From: Gammaproteobacteria bacterium 45_16_T64
GTDB lineage: Bacteria > Pseudomonadota > Gammaproteobacteria > Pseudomonadales > Ketobacteraceae
Assembly: GCA_002162955.1 (NCBI GenBank)
Contig: MABD01000034.1
Span: 62,001 to 126,000 of the forward strand
DNA length: 64,000 nucleotides
Reading direction: 5' to 3'
A model generated the notes under the pieces. The model saw nothing but the letters and a program-made list of their open reading frames with translations, did no database searches and was not told the origin of the DNA. The translations under genes and the position numbers were made by a program. How positions within the stretch are numbered: the stretch's first letter is position 1; every line of letters begins with the position of its first letter. Positions 10,215 to 19,493 of this stretch are shown here, piece after piece.

Positions 10215-10526
10215 GGTGATCTCGACGGTTTCACCGGATTGTTCCTGGCAAACCCTATTTAACAATGTAACCAAGGTTTCCTTGGTACCGGTCGTCACCC
10301 AATCAGACGCAACCCAATCTAAGTGATACCCGCCACTCTTAGCAGCGACCCACACCTGACCCATCGCAACCTGACGGTTAATAATCACTTGGCTTTTGTC
10401 TTCAAATATCAACGTTAAGATGCCAGAAACGGTTTCATAATCGATATCGGCACCGGTATCCTCAATCGCATCTTCTATTTCAATGAGTAAATCGTCAATT
10501 TTCTGATTAAATTCGGTTTCGTTCAT
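10206..10526 (-). CDS. cyaY: Frataxin-like iron-sulfur assembly protein CyaY
   Basis: 106 residues when started at MNETEFNQKIDDLL, the exact usual CyaY length; the frame is open 20 codons further upstream, but AGGAACGGG before this ATG supports the shorter protein. CyaY binds iron and modulates the IscS cysteine desulfurase during iron-sulfur cluster assembly. Seen: an acidic first helix (DDLLIEIEDAIEDTGADIDY), the sheet strands ILTLIFEDKSQVIINRQVAM and VWVAAKSGGYHLDW. It is convergent and overlapping with cyaA and divergent from lptM. Confidence 0.94.
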   Translation of the reverse strand: MNETEFNQKIDDLLIEIEDAIEDTGADIDYETVSGILTLIFEDKSQVIINRQVAMGQVWVAAKSGGYHLDWVASDWVTTGTKETLVTLLNRVCQEQSGETVEITLG

Positions 10527-10623
10527 CCCGTTCCTGCCCGTAGCGTTGATGCAAGTGCGATAGTATACTACAACGTTTGAATCCAACGATGGATTCCTCG
10601 TTAAACTAAGTGGATTTTACCCC

Positions 10624-10782
10624 ATGGGCGCGAACACAACGATCTCTCTGCGACATTTATGTGCAGCAATGATAGTTATAGCAACATTCTTGATATCCGG
10701 CTGCGGTCAAAAGGGCCCCCTTTATATGCCGACGGAAAAAGCCGCTGACCAGAAATGTGAAAAAGAGAACTGTAAAAAGTAA
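10624..10782 (+). CDS. lptM: LPS-assembly lipoprotein LptM (YifL-like)
   Basis: 52 residues. A signal sequence ends in the lipobox LISGC, followed at once by GQKGPLYMP, the CGxKGPLY(F/M)P signature of LptM/YifL. Known role: LptM helps the LptDE translocon mature by promoting correct LptD disulfides at the outer membrane. It sits just upstream of lysA as in many gammaproteobacteria. The tail is lysine-rich and has two further cysteines (QKCEKENCKK), which is unusual for so short a lipoprotein. Start ATG chosen as the only one giving a complete signal peptide. Confidence 0.88.
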   Translation: MGANTTISLRHLCAAMIVIATFLISGCGQKGPLYMPTEKAADQKCEKENCKK

Positions 10783-10836
10783 CCTTTCGCCCGTTGAATT
10801 TCACGACCGCAATAACACGACTACACGAGCAACACC

Positions 10837-12093
10837 ATGAGCGTATTTCAGTACCAAAACAACCAACTTTTTGCAGAACAAGTTTCTGTCACAGAAATAG
10901 CCAAAGCCGTTGGCACACCTTGTTATATATACTCGCGCAAGGCCTTTGAGGATCATTGGAAAGCCTTTGATGACGCATTTGCCAGCCACCCTCATTTAGT
11001 CTGTTATGCGGTGAAGGCTAACTCCAATATCGCCGTGCTAAATACGCTAGCGCGTATTGGCGCTGGCTTTGATATTGTATCGGCAGGCGAACTTGAACGC
11101 GTGCTAAGAGCGGGCGGCGATCCTGAAAAAATCGTCTTCTCTGGTGTTGGTAAGCAATCCGCTGAAATGGCCCAAGCCTTAGAGGCCGGTGTTCACTGCT
11201 TCAATATTGAATCAGAAGCGGAATTATACCGATTGGATCGTGTCGCTGGCGAGCTCGGCAAAGTCGCTTCAGTCTCATTTCGCGTGAACCCTGATGTTGA
11301 TGCCCAAACCCATCCCTATATTTCTACTGGTCTGAAAGAAAACAAGTTTGGTATCTCCATTGATAGTTGCGTATCTATCTACGAAAAAGCCGCCAAAATG
11401 GCCAACATTCGTATTACCGGCATTGATTGCCACATTGGCTCTCAGCTCACGACTGTCGAACCATTTCTCGATGCATTAGACCGTGTACTCGAACGTATCG
11501 ACGAGTTAGCAGAAAAAGGCATTACCCTTGAACATATCGACATCGGTGGTGGATTAGGGGTCTGCTACAAAGACGAAGTGCCTCCTACACCGGCTGAATA
11601 CGCCCAAGCATTACTTGAGCGCCTGGGTGAGCGCAAACTCACTATCGTCATGGAGCCTGGCCGGGCAATTGCGGCCAATGCTGGCATCATGGTGACTGAA
11701 GTTGAGTTTCTTAAGCCAACCGAAGCAAAGAACTTCGCCATCGTCGATGCCGCGATGAATGACCTGATTCGCCCATCGCTCTACAGCGCATGGCAAAATA
11801 TCATTCCTGTCTGCCCAAGGGGTGAGAGCGATACCACCACCCTTGCTCACTATGACATCGTTGGACCTGTGTGTGAAACCGGGGACTTCTTAGGTAAAGA
11901 TCGCGAGCTCAAGATTACTGATGGTGACTTACTGGCAGTATGCTCAGCAGGTGCTTACGGATTTGTCATGGCCTCTAACTACAATACACGTAATCGCCCT
12001 GCTGAAATCATGGTGGATAACAATGCGTTTTATACCGTACGTCGCAGAGAGACGTATGAAGAACAAATGTCACAAGAGTCTTTACTACCTTAA
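10837..12093 (+). CDS. lysA: Diaminopimelate decarboxylase
   Basis: 418 residues. PLP enzyme that converts meso-diaminopimelate to lysine. Seen: the PLP lysine in CYAVKANSN (Lys60), the conserved segment [27 protein letters not shown], the glycine-rich phosphate site [15 protein letters not shown], and the C-terminal [15 protein letters not shown] with its catalytic Cys nearby in GPVCETGDF. First large gene of the lysA-dapF-DUF484-xerC-HAD series, 38 bases before dapF. Confidence 0.97.
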   Translation: MSVFQYQNNQLFAEQVSVTEIAKAVGTPCYIYSRKAFEDHWKAFDDAFASHPHLVCYAVKANSNIAVLNTLARIGAGFDIVSAGELERVLRAGGDPEKIVFSGVGKQSAEMAQALEAGVHCFNIESEAELYRLDRVAGELGKVASVSFRVNPDVDAQTHPYISTGLKENKFGISIDSCVSIYEKAAKMANIRITGIDCHIGSQLTTVEPFLDALDRVLERIDELAEKGITLEHIDIGGGLGVCYKDEVPPTPAEYAQALLERLGERKLTIVMEPGRAIAANAGIMVTEVEFLKPTEAKNFAIVDAAMNDLIRPSLYSAWQNIIPVCPRGESDTTTLAHYDIVGPVCETGDFLGKDRELKITDGDLLAVCSAGAYGFVMASNYNTRNRPAEIMVDNNAFYTVRRRETYEEQMSQESLLP

Positions 12094-12131
12094 AACGCAG
12101 GTTAATTTACGATAGACAAACGAGCGAAACA

Positions 12132-12986
12132 ATGAACATTTCATTTACCAAAATGCACGGGCTTGGCAACGACTTTATGGTGATCGACCAAACATCGACA
12201 ACCATCGACTTAACCCCTGCACACATTCAATTTTTATCCGACCGACACCTAGGTATCGGATTCGATCAATTGCTTGTGGTATCACTGTCTCCTTCTGATA
12301 ATGTTGATTTTCGATACCAGATCTTCAATGCAGATGGTGGCGAAGTCGAACAATGTGGCAATGGTGCCCGTTGTTTCGCGCGTTTTGTACAGGAAAGAAA
12401 CTTAACCAATAAGCCCAGTATTGTTGTAGAAACCAATACTGGCATTATCACCTTGAATGTCCAAGACGACGGACAGGTCACTGTCGACATGGGCCCGCCT
12501 GTTTTAGACCCCCTGCACATTCCTTTTAATGCGATAGAGCAGGCAATCACGTATTCTGTCCCTACCAGCCAGGGTGATATTACCTTAGCCGCCGTTTCCA
12601 TGGGTAACCCTCATGGTGTACTGGTAGTCGACAATGTCGATAGCGCTGATGTTGAGGGCCTTGGTCCTGAATTAGAAAAGCACGCAGCATTTCCAAATCG
12701 AGCTAATATTGGGTTTATGCAAATCGTGTCCAGGGACCATATTCGACTGCGCGTCTTTGAACGCGGAGTTGGCGAAACCCGAGCCTGTGGTACCGGAGCA
12801 TGCGCCGCCGCCGTTGCAGCGATACAACAGGGCCTCATCAACAACCAAGTCACCGTCAGCTTGCCCGGCGGAGATTTAGTCATTGAATGGCACCCCGGTA
12901 CTGCAAACGACACCACCAAAAGCGCCGACCGTGTCATGATGACAGGGCCAGCAACCACCGTTTACGAAGGAACAATTTCACTATGA
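12132..12986 (+). CDS. dapF: Diaminopimelate epimerase
   Basis: 284 residues. It interconverts LL- and meso-diaminopimelate for lysine and peptidoglycan. The two catalytic cysteines are visible: Cys75 in EQCGNGARC and Cys219 in [11 protein letters not shown]. The N-terminal [12 protein letters not shown] is typical. Its TGA stop overlaps the ATG of the DUF484 gene (ATGA), implying translational coupling. Confidence 0.97.
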   Translation: MNISFTKMHGLGNDFMVIDQTSTTIDLTPAHIQFLSDRHLGIGFDQLLVVSLSPSDNVDFRYQIFNADGGEVEQCGNGARCFARFVQERNLTNKPSIVVETNTGIITLNVQDDGQVTVDMGPPVLDPLHIPFNAIEQAITYSVPTSQGDITLAAVSMGNPHGVLVVDNVDSADVEGLGPELEKHAAFPNRANIGFMQIVSRDHIRLRVFERGVGETRACGTGACAAAVAAIQQGLINNQVTVSLPGGDLVIEWHPGTANDTTKSADRVMMTGPATTVYEGTISL

Positions 12987-13675
12987 CTGATGCGGTAATC
13001 GAAAAAAAAGAAAAGACCACGTTGTCAGCGTCACAGGTTTCAGATTTCCTTATTAGCAATCCCAATTTTTTTCAAGAGTATGAATATCTCTTGGCGGACC
13101 TGATATTGCCTCACACTGCTGGCACTGCAACATCATTGGTTGAACGCCAGGCACGAGTACTCAGAGACAGAAACAGTGAGTTACGTCACCGCTTAGGTGA
13201 CCTGATTGCGGTGGCCCGAGATAACGACCACCTATTTAAGCTCACCAAAAAACTAGGTCTTAGTCTACTAGAGGCCGATTCCCTAGAGGAAACCGCCCGC
13301 GTGCTGCACCATAGTTTACGTAATGATTTTAAGGTTGATTGCGCCAACATTATCTTATTCGATCAAGCGGAGTTAAAGTCCACAACATTGATCACTCAAC
13401 TATCCAGTGAAGCGGCAAAGAATGTACTGGGCAAACTCGTGCGCTTTGATCGAATTAGTTGCAGTGCATTACGCCTCAACGAATTACAATATCTATTTCC
13501 GCAATATGATCAAGAAGCAGGTTCCGCAGCGATAATCCCCTTACGCTACAAGAAAGATCTCGGGTTATTAGTGGTAGGAAACTTTGATCCGCAACACTTC
13601 TGCCCTGATATGGAAACCACCTTTATCAGCTATATTGGTGAAGTAGCGAGCCGCTGTATTGCGCAACACTTATAA
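12983..13675 (+). CDS. DUF484 family protein
   Basis: 230 residues when started at the ATG that overlaps the dapF stop. DUF484 proteins are GAF-like and almost always lie between dapF and xerC; their role is unknown. Seen: [20 protein letters not shown] near the N-terminus, a predicted helix rich in Arg and Asp (residues about 50-80), and a GAF-like second half ending in [14 protein letters not shown]. Coupled to dapF and three bases before xerC, so probably co-expressed. An upstream in-frame ATG inside dapF was rejected because the ATGA overlap is the family norm. Confidence 0.92.
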   Translation: MTDAVIEKKEKTTLSASQVSDFLISNPNFFQEYEYLLADLILPHTAGTATSLVERQARVLRDRNSELRHRLGDLIAVARDNDHLFKLTKKLGLSLLEADSLEETARVLHHSLRNDFKVDCANIILFDQAELKSTTLITQLSSEAAKNVLGKLVRFDRISCSALRLNELQYLFPQYDQEAGSAAIIPLRYKKDLGLLVVGNFDPQHFCPDMETTFISYIGEVASRCIAQHL

Positions 13676-13678
13676 ATC

Positions 13679-14614
13679 ATGACAAATGATAAGACAGATA
13701 CATTTCTTATCACTGCGGTCGAATCGTATTTAACCTATATCAGTACGATTCGACAACTCTCAAGCCACACCCAGTCTAACTACCGAAAAGACCTCTCTCT
13801 TTTCTTACAATACTGCGACACCATCAACATCACTCACTGTCGTGACGTAACACCCAATCATGTTCGCCAATATGTCGCTCAACAACACCGTCAAGGCAAG
13901 TCCGGCAAAACACTTCAGCGACATCTATCTAGTATTCGCGGGCTTATGGGTTACTTGTTAAAAAATAACGTCATCAGCACCAACCCTGGCAGCGGTATAG
14001 CAGCACCTAAGAGTCAGAGAAAGCTTCCACATACCCTTGATGCAGATCAAACCGCCCAGCTATTAGATCTGCCCGATGCCAGCCACGATTCTGTCGATAC
14101 CCTCAGTATTCGCGACAAAGCAATATTGGAATTATTTTATTCTTCCGGTCTACGACTCAGTGAACTAACACACCTCAATACCGACAGTTACAGTTGCGCA
14201 GATCGCACAGTACGAGTAGTCGGTAAAGGTAATAAAGAACGCGTTGTACCGGTCGGCAAAGAAGCCATCAACGCACTTGAACTATGGCGTACACTACGCC
14301 CTCTCTTTGTAAAAGACACCAGTAATAACGCATTATTCCTCAGTAAAAATGGAACCCGTTTAAAACAACGCTCTATCCAGCAACGATTAAAAAATTGGGG
14401 TATCAAACAAGGTACTGATCGCCCGGTTCACCCCCACATGCTCCGCCATTCGTTTGCAAGCCATCTATTAGAATCCAGTGGCGACTTGCGTGCAGTCCAA
14501 GAGTTGCTCGGACATTCTGATATTTCCACCACACAAATTTATACCCACCTAGATTTCCAGCATTTAGCTCAGGTCTATGACAACAGCCACCCTCGGGCAA
14601 AAAAGAAAACATAA
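13679..14614 (+). CDS. xerC: Tyrosine recombinase XerC
   Basis: 311 residues. With XerD it resolves chromosome dimers at dif during division. N-terminal SAM-like core-binding domain (about 8-100) and a catalytic domain with the full set: SSGLRLSEL (Arg), GKGNKER (Lys), HPHMLRHSFASHLL (His and Arg), LGHSDISTTQIYTHLD (His and nucleophile Tyr). Position after DUF484 is the classic XerC context, so it is not a phage or integron integrase; it lacks the integron-specific extra helix. Confidence 0.95.
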   Translation: MTNDKTDTFLITAVESYLTYISTIRQLSSHTQSNYRKDLSLFLQYCDTINITHCRDVTPNHVRQYVAQQHRQGKSGKTLQRHLSSIRGLMGYLLKNNVISTNPGSGIAAPKSQRKLPHTLDADQTAQLLDLPDASHDSVDTLSIRDKAILELFYSSGLRLSELTHLNTDSYSCADRTVRVVGKGNKERVVPVGKEAINALELWRTLRPLFVKDTSNNALFLSKNGTRLKQRSIQQRLKNWGIKQGTDRPVHPHMLRHSFASHLLESSGDLRAVQELLGHSDISTTQIYTHLDFQHLAQVYDNSHPRAKKKT

Positions 14615-14615
14615 C

Positions 14616-15320
14616 ATGCTAAAATTAATCACGTTAGATTTGGATAACACACTGTGGGATGTCACTCCCACTATTGTTGCAGCAGAAAAAACTCTCGTAC
14701 TTTGGTTGCAAGAGAATATTCCTACGGTATTGCCGTACTATCAAAAAGATAATTTATTAGCGTTGCGAAAACAGTTTTCACAAGAAAACCCTGAACAGAA
14801 ATTTTTCCCAACGCTCATGAGAAAGTACATTTTACGCCATTGCTTTCTACAGGCAGGTATCAATGAAACTGATATTGAACAAACAGTGGAGCGTGCTTTT
14901 TCGATTTTTATCCACGCTAGAAATGATGTAACTCTATTTCCAGAATCCTTAGATATTTTAGCTTATCTATCGTCTCGCTATGAGGTGATTGCGTTATCAA
15001 ATGGCAACGCCGATCTCACCATGATTGGTATTGATCATTTTTTTACAGCACACTATTCCGCTGAATCCATCGGTAAAGCAAAACCAGACCCCGCTATGTT
15101 TATTAAAGCACTGGACACCAGTCATAGTATTGCCGCAGAAACCTTGCATGTGGGCGACCATGCCATCGAAGATATTGAAGTCGCAAATTCCTTAGGTTTT
15201 CATACCATTTGGTTTAATGAAAATAATCAACAGGATTCCAAGTTATGTATACCGACCAGTGAAATTAACAAACTCGCAGATTTGATTACCGAAATTGACA
15301 AAATAAACCGCTCTCTATAA
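14616..15320 (+). CDS. HAD-superfamily hydrolase (YigB-like)
   Basis: 234 residues from the ATG that follows the xerC stop by one base; an open frame extends 13 codons upstream inside xerC, which is less likely. Motif I ITLDLDNTLWD (nucleophile Asp and Asp+2), motif II ALSNGNADL, a Lys in IGKAKPDPAMF and motif IV VGDHAIEDIEVA are present. YigB-type enzymes act on FMN and small phosphates; the substrate here is inferred from the neighbourhood only. Last gene of the lysA series, followed by a strong terminator. Confidence 0.9.
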   Translation: MLKLITLDLDNTLWDVTPTIVAAEKTLVLWLQENIPTVLPYYQKDNLLALRKQFSQENPEQKFFPTLMRKYILRHCFLQAGINETDIEQTVERAFSIFIHARNDVTLFPESLDILAYLSSRYEVIALSNGNADLTMIGIDHFFTAHYSAESIGKAKPDPAMFIKALDTSHSIAAETLHVGDHAIEDIEVANSLGFHTIWFNENNQQDSKLCIPTSEINKLADLITEIDKINRSL

Positions 15321-15412
15321 CAAATAAACACGCAAACTGTTTTGTCAAAATACCGTCTTTCCTGGAAAAACTTATGGAGCAAATACTCCATATGCCAATA
15401 ATTTGTCGGGAC

Positions 15413-15445
15413 AAAAAAGCCGGTAATTATCAATACCGGCTTTTT
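15413..15445. terminator. Bidirectional Rho-independent terminator
   Basis: AAAAAAGCCGGTA and TACCGGCTTTTT form a hairpin with A and T tracts on both sides, so it can stop the lysA-HAD operon from the left and the SutA-like gene from the right. Confidence 0.93.
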
Positions 15446-15465
15446 ATATTTCTTGAAACCTTTAT

Positions 15466-15684
15466 CTAGATAGGTCGGCTTCCATAATTGGATTCAGGTC
15501 GTCGCGGTGGATCCTTTCTCAAGTCACGGTCAATTTTTTCAACTGATCCACCATCCCCTAAAAATTTCAACATCGCTTCTTCGAGTTCTGATCGCTCAGC
15601 CTCTCTAGAACTAATTGATCGATCACGGCCATCATCAATGTGGAACTGATCACTGGACGTTTCATTATTTTGATTATCAGACAT
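15466..15684 (-). CDS. sutA: SutA-like RNA polymerase-binding regulator
   Basis: 72 residues from the ATG that has AGAGG nine bases upstream; ATGs 2 and 6 codons earlier are alternatives. The C-terminal half, ELEEAMLKFLGDGG then KDPPRRPESNYGSRPI, resembles the conserved C-terminal part of Pseudomonas SutA, including the terminal YGSRPI. SutA binds RNA polymerase and raises rRNA and housekeeping transcription during slow growth. The N-terminal half is short, acidic and Gln/Asn/Ser-rich (DNQNNETSSDQFHIDDGRD), much less acidic than in Pseudomonas. Location between the xerC-HAD genes and amtB-glnK matches the Pseudomonas locus. Name by remembered similarity; moderately sure. Confidence 0.72.
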   Translation of the reverse strand: MSDNQNNETSSDQFHIDDGRDRSISSREAERSELEEAMLKFLGDGGSVEKIDRDLRKDPPRRPESNYGSRPI

Positions 15685-15999
15685 CTCCATGTACCTCTTC
15701 ATTGGTCTTCGTAAACGGGTAAAATTATTTATAGTCGAGAGAAAATGGATTGCGAGAAAAAACTAATTAATTTCAATAGCGATTTTTCCTAACATAGATT
15801 GGTTCTATAGCAGAAATGTCTATAAGGCCGTTTTCCAAACCGCTGGCTATGGAAATGCGGTTTCTTATTCCGCTTAAGCAACAAACAGGTTAATTTATAA
15901 TCACTTGGCGAAATAACCTGAAGGAGTAGATCAATCAGAAGCTGCGCTCGGTTTCGATGACATCAACTTACGCCTTATATTCTTTGGTTCTATCAAACC
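15685..15999. other. Intergenic stretch upstream of the SutA-like gene
   Basis: No credible gene was found in these 315 bases. It should hold the promoter of the SutA-like gene and the 3' end of the araC-type transcript. The only structure noted is a weak 7-base inverted repeat, AAACCGC and GCGGTTT, at 15837-15863, with no T run. Confidence 0.5.
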
Positions 16000-16998
16000 T
16001 TAGTTCAACTTATTACGATACACACTAGGCGTAACCCCATACCAACCCACAAATGCTCGACTGAGTGCACTTTGCTCGGAATACCCCAACAGTAACGCAA
16101 TCTCAAACAAGCTTAATTGTTTGTCCTTTAGGTAATCCGCTGCAAGTTGCTTACGAATATCTTTAAGCAGATCCCTAAACACTACACCGACATTATCCAG
16201 TCGCCGATGCAGTGTGCGAGAAGAAATATGTAATTTGGAGGCGATATTCGCAGCGGTGGGCACCCCCTCATGCAATGCCCTCACTATCGATTGATTCAAT
16301 TCACCCATAAAATCCCGTTCAGTTGATTCTAATGGCAATTTTGCGGCAGCCTGCTCCAATAACAATCCGTGCAGACCAGGGTCAGCGTAGAGCAATGGCC
16401 GTAGTAGGTGCTCACTACTAACGGATACCACCAAAGTCGGTTGATTGAAGGATACTTCACCGCCATAAAACGCCTGATAGTCCTCTATCGGTCCCATCGC
16501 ATCCCCGGTAAACGCCACCGACAACAACGCTATACCAGGATCATCAAGGCAATACCGCATAACCGATAACAAGGACGCAAATACCACTTCATCGGATATC
16601 TGTGTGGAATATCCATGGGAGATTTTCCACACCAAAGAGCACACATCCCCTTGCCAATGGATTTCCGCCTTATTACCTTCATAAATCAGACGCTGAAAGC
16701 GCTCAAAGCAACGTAACGCATCCAGCATCGTTGCACTGGTCTGCGTAAGATACCCTAATATCCCACTTTGCTTGGGGGTGACCGTAGAGCCTATATGCGT
16801 GCCTAACGCCGAACGGGGCACCTGATGGCTCAACCGATCCAACAACGCCCACCACAGCTCAAACGATAGCGCAGGCTGCTGTTCAAGACGCTCAAGCTCA
16901 GCCTGGAATTCAGGCAGGTCCAATTGTTCCGACGCAAGGTAGCAACGCAGAATGCCAATCGCATCATGGGTAATAAATAGATCATTCATTTTTGCCAT
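16000..16998 (-). CDS. AraC-family regulator with N-terminal ligand domain
   Basis: 332 residues. The first about 200 residues match the layout of the arabinose-binding-like domain found in OruR/ArgR/GntR-type AraC proteins (LSFELWWALLDRLSHQVPRS, GILGYLTQTSATMLDALRCF). The C-terminal about 85 residues hold the two HTH motifs: NIASKLHISSRTLHRRL and LSLFEIALLLGYSEQSALSRAF followed by WYGVTPSVYR. Divergent from the membrane hydroxylase gene with 102 bases between start codons, so that gene is its likely target. Effector unknown. Confidence 0.9.
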   Translation of the reverse strand: MAKMNDLFITHDAIGILRCYLASEQLDLPEFQAELERLEQQPALSFELWWALLDRLSHQVPRSALGTHIGSTVTPKQSGILGYLTQTSATMLDALRCFERFQRLIYEGNKAEIHWQGDVCSLVWKISHGYSTQISDEVVFASLLSVMRYCLDDPGIALLSVAFTGDAMGPIEDYQAFYGGEVSFNQPTLVVSVSSEHLLRPLLYADPGLHGLLLEQAAAKLPLESTERDFMGELNQSIVRALHEGVPTAANIASKLHISSRTLHRRLDNVGVVFRDLLKDIRKQLAADYLKDKQLSLFEIALLLGYSEQSALSRAFVGWYGVTPSVYRNKLN

Positions 16999-17100
16999 GG
17001 CTCAGATTGTCAAACACTCGGCCCGATTCGTCAATACTTTTGACGCCTGCTCCTTATACTGGACAACATACAAACAAGAACAAAATAGCGAGCGAATAAC

Positions 17101-17991
17101 ATGAACGATGTAATACATGCGATTGGTTTTATCTTAACGTTTGGCGTGCTTTTTATGGCGATCATCGTTGCTGAGTATGTTTACTGGCAGCGAAAAGGTA
17201 AATCTGATGTCTATAACATCAAAGAAACTGCCGCCAATATCACCACCGGCTTCCTCTATAAGATGTTCGATGGTATTGCGGTAGCATTGTTTATTCAGTT
17301 TTTCTATGACTATGTTCGAGAGCTTGGTTTTCAATACACACCGAGCAATCTGGTGCTGGGTATATTCCTAATGTTTATCGCCGCAGATTTCTTCTTCTAT
17401 TGGTTTCATTTTTCCATGCACAAAGTCCGTTGGTTCTGGGCAGTGCACGTTACACACCATTCCTCGACTCGAATGAATTTCTCCACTGCGTTAAGACAGA
17501 ATTTTCTCTTAGACCTCAATTTTGGCTGGGTTCTATGGTGGGTACCGCTAGCGATCATCGGTTTCGATAAAACCTGGACGATTATCGCTATCGAGATCAA
17601 CCTCGCCTATCAATTTTTCCTACATACGGAACTTACTAATCGAATTAAGGGGTTTGATTTCTTTTTTAACACGCCAATGCATCACCGCATTCATCACGGC
17701 AGCAACCCCGATCAAATCGATACCAATTTTGGTGGTACATTGATTATCTGGGATCGCATCTTTGGCACCTTTCAAAGCCAAGACCGAGCAGGAACGGTTG
17801 CATACGGTCTTACGGCGAGACAACCCACCACATTAAACCCACTACGTTTAAACTTAGACGAGTTGTTTTCAATGATAGGGGATGTGTGGCGCTACAAAGA
17901 CCTGCGTATTCTGATTAAGCCACCAGGATGGGTGGATGAGCAATATCCAGAAACTGCAGCATTAGACGCTACTGAACCAAAAACTGCCTAA
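17101..17991 (+). CDS. Sterol desaturase/fatty acid hydroxylase-family membrane protein
   Basis: 296 residues with several hydrophobic segments (about 5-25, 55-70, 85-105, 140-170). The histidine clusters of the di-iron membrane hydroxylase superfamily are present: HFSMHKVRWFWAVHVTHHSS gives HxxxH and HxxHH, and MHHRIHHG gives the last HHxxHH-type cluster. Such enzymes hydroxylate or desaturate lipids in the inner membrane using O2. Substrate unknown. A divergent AraC regulator suggests induction by a small molecule or lipid. Confidence 0.88.
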   Translation: MNDVIHAIGFILTFGVLFMAIIVAEYVYWQRKGKSDVYNIKETAANITTGFLYKMFDGIAVALFIQFFYDYVRELGFQYTPSNLVLGIFLMFIAADFFFYWFHFSMHKVRWFWAVHVTHHSSTRMNFSTALRQNFLLDLNFGWVLWWVPLAIIGFDKTWTIIAIEINLAYQFFLHTELTNRIKGFDFFFNTPMHHRIHHGSNPDQIDTNFGGTLIIWDRIFGTFQSQDRAGTVAYGLTARQPTTLNPLRLNLDELFSMIGDVWRYKDLRILIKPPGWVDEQYPETAALDATEPKTA

Positions 17992-18012
17992 TGCCAATGA
18001 GACACGTAATAA

Positions 18013-18867
18013 TTAGATCACTTTGATAAAAAGTAAATTCCGTCTCGCTGACGCGCAACTAATAATCTCGTAATGTAAGTTAATACAACTATCAATATTG
18101 GGCGCGCGACCAAGAGAAACCTTTTCATCGACACGGATTGTCGATTTATCTTTTCGTAAGTACCGGTACATGGTTTCAAACCGCTGACTAAAACTAAGCC
18201 CTCTATCGGTTAAGTCTCGAAACAAAAAAGCAAACTTTCCTGAAGACATCGTTACCCCACCCAAGCCTATATCCAACATCTTTTGGATATAGTGAAAGTA
18301 TGACGATACTAGATAATCATTCACTGCCGCACTATCCGCTAAATCCTGTTGATATGATGCTAATCCCATCCTATTGGCTTCCGTCAACACGCCATCAGCC
18401 AATGCAGAATTATTTTTGTTTCCCACCAACTTATACTGCTGCGTCGTACAATTTAGTAATTCGCCGTCGAATTGGCAACCATGCCGCCAGGATACCAGGT
18501 CACTCTTCACGGCAGTGCTCTTCACGGCAGCACGCTCAACTTTCGCTGGCTTGGATGCTTTCGGACGTATCGCACTGCTAGAGCTCTTGCGTGCAGTTCG
18601 ACGCGGTATCGCCAACGTAATTCCAGAACGGGCCGCTGGCTTTTTCAATAACAACGCTTGTATTAGCGCATCATTTTTTTTGAAATCTTGAAAATCAGGT
18701 AAGTGTTTACCATAACCTTTGGCAGACACCTCGCAGTAGGTTTGCTCATAGTAGGTTTCTGCTTTCAGAAAACAAAAATCCTTAGCATGACTTACACTCG
18801 CAGACATAAACACCACAAACAGGGCAATACGGTATAGCGATTTATTGTTCACAATTCTCAGATTCAC
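18013..18867 (-). CDS. Exported protein of unknown function
   Basis: 284 residues from a GTG start preceded by GAGG. A signal peptide with a hydrophobic core (YRIALFVVFMSASVSHA) probably ends at the AHA-type site before KDFCF. A basic, Lys/Ala/Ser-rich linker (about 85-120) separates a short Cys-containing N-terminal part from a globular C-terminal half. Several cysteines (CFLK, TYCEV, HGCQF, LNCTT, DSCINL, ISCAS) suggest disulfides in the periplasm. It follows the DUF4124 gene by 10 bases and probably shares its transcript. Not recognised. Confidence 0.75.
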   Translation of the reverse strand: MNLRIVNNKSLYRIALFVVFMSASVSHAKDFCFLKAETYYEQTYCEVSAKGYGKHLPDFQDFKKNDALIQALLLKKPAARSGITLAIPRRTARKSSSSAIRPKASKPAKVERAAVKSTAVKSDLVSWRHGCQFDGELLNCTTQQYKLVGNKNNSALADGVLTEANRMGLASYQQDLADSAAVNDYLVSSYFHYIQKMLDIGLGGVTMSSGKFAFLFRDLTDRGLSFSQRFETMYRYLRKDKSTIRVDEKVSLGRAPNIDSCINLHYEIISCASARRNLLFIKVI

Positions 18868-18877
18868 CTAATTTACC

Positions 18878-19360
18878 TCAACCACATTCTTTCACGTATT
18901 TCTTCATCACTTCAGCATCCGCGGCCTTTCGTTGCTTATCGGTCAAATACACTTTATTGCCTTCTTTGTCTCGGGTATAAAACAGATTGACCCCCTTGGA
19001 TTCCTCTATACGACGCTTAATCTTACTGCACTTAGCTGCAAACTTGGCTTTATCCTCTTTCTCTTTCTTGCGCGCGTCTTCGCGTTCCTTTCTTTCGCTC
19101 GCAATGGATTCAATCACCTTTCTCTGCCGCTCTTTTCTTTCTATTTCACTCACATCCGACGCGGGCGTTGTCTTCACTTTAGGTAAATCAATCGTATCTA
19201 CGGTAGTCCCTGTGGGGGCCTTATCGCCAAAATGAACCTGACCGTGCTTGTCCTTCCAGGTATAAACGTCTGCATGACTAACAGTTGACAACCCACCGAG
19301 GAAAAACCCCAATAGTCCAATTAACCCAACACCCATTACTCTTGTCTGTATTACTTTCAC
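18878..19360 (-). CDS. DUF4124 domain-containing exported protein
   Basis: About 160 residues from a GTG with GGAG six bases upstream (ATG codons 4 and 6 codons earlier lack a ribosome site). A signal peptide ends at VSHA, followed directly by DVYTWKDKHGQVHFGDKAP, the DUF4124 signature (YxWxDxxGxxxFxDxxP). The rest is a long charged helix, Lys/Glu/Arg-rich (about 60-125), then KVYLTDKQRKAAD. DUF4124 proteins are periplasmic and uncharacterised. Confidence 0.85.
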   Translation of the reverse strand: MKVIQTRVMGVGLIGLLGFFLGGLSTVSHADVYTWKDKHGQVHFGDKAPTGTTVDTIDLPKVKTTPASDVSEIERKERQRKVIESIASERKEREDARKKEKEDKAKFAAKCSKIKRRIEESKGVNLFYTRDKEGNKVYLTDKQRKAADAEVMKKYVKECG

Positions 19361-19451
19361 GAACAACTCCATTCCCATTTCTGACTCATACTCCGTCTAC
19401 AAATAATGCTATCAGAACCATCAATACGCAAGAGCGCCAAATCACAGACAT

Positions 19452-19479
19452 AAAAAAAGCACCCGAAGGTGCTTTTTTT
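19452..19479. terminator. Bidirectional terminator after amtB
   Basis: AAAAAAAGCACC and GGTGCTTTTTTT with a four-base loop: a compact intrinsic terminator with A and T runs. It ends the glnK-amtB transcript, which comes from the right, 14 bases after the amtB stop. Confidence 0.95.
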
Positions 19480-19493
19480 ATGTCACGTCTAGA

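Noticed and set aside
12887-12982. Longer start for the DUF484 gene
   Set aside because: Would overlap dapF by about 100 bases; ATGA overlap is the usual arrangement.
13679-14614. XerC-like gene as an integron or phage integrase
   Set aside because: Lies in the conserved dapF-DUF484-xerC order, far from the cassettes and without the integron-specific insert.
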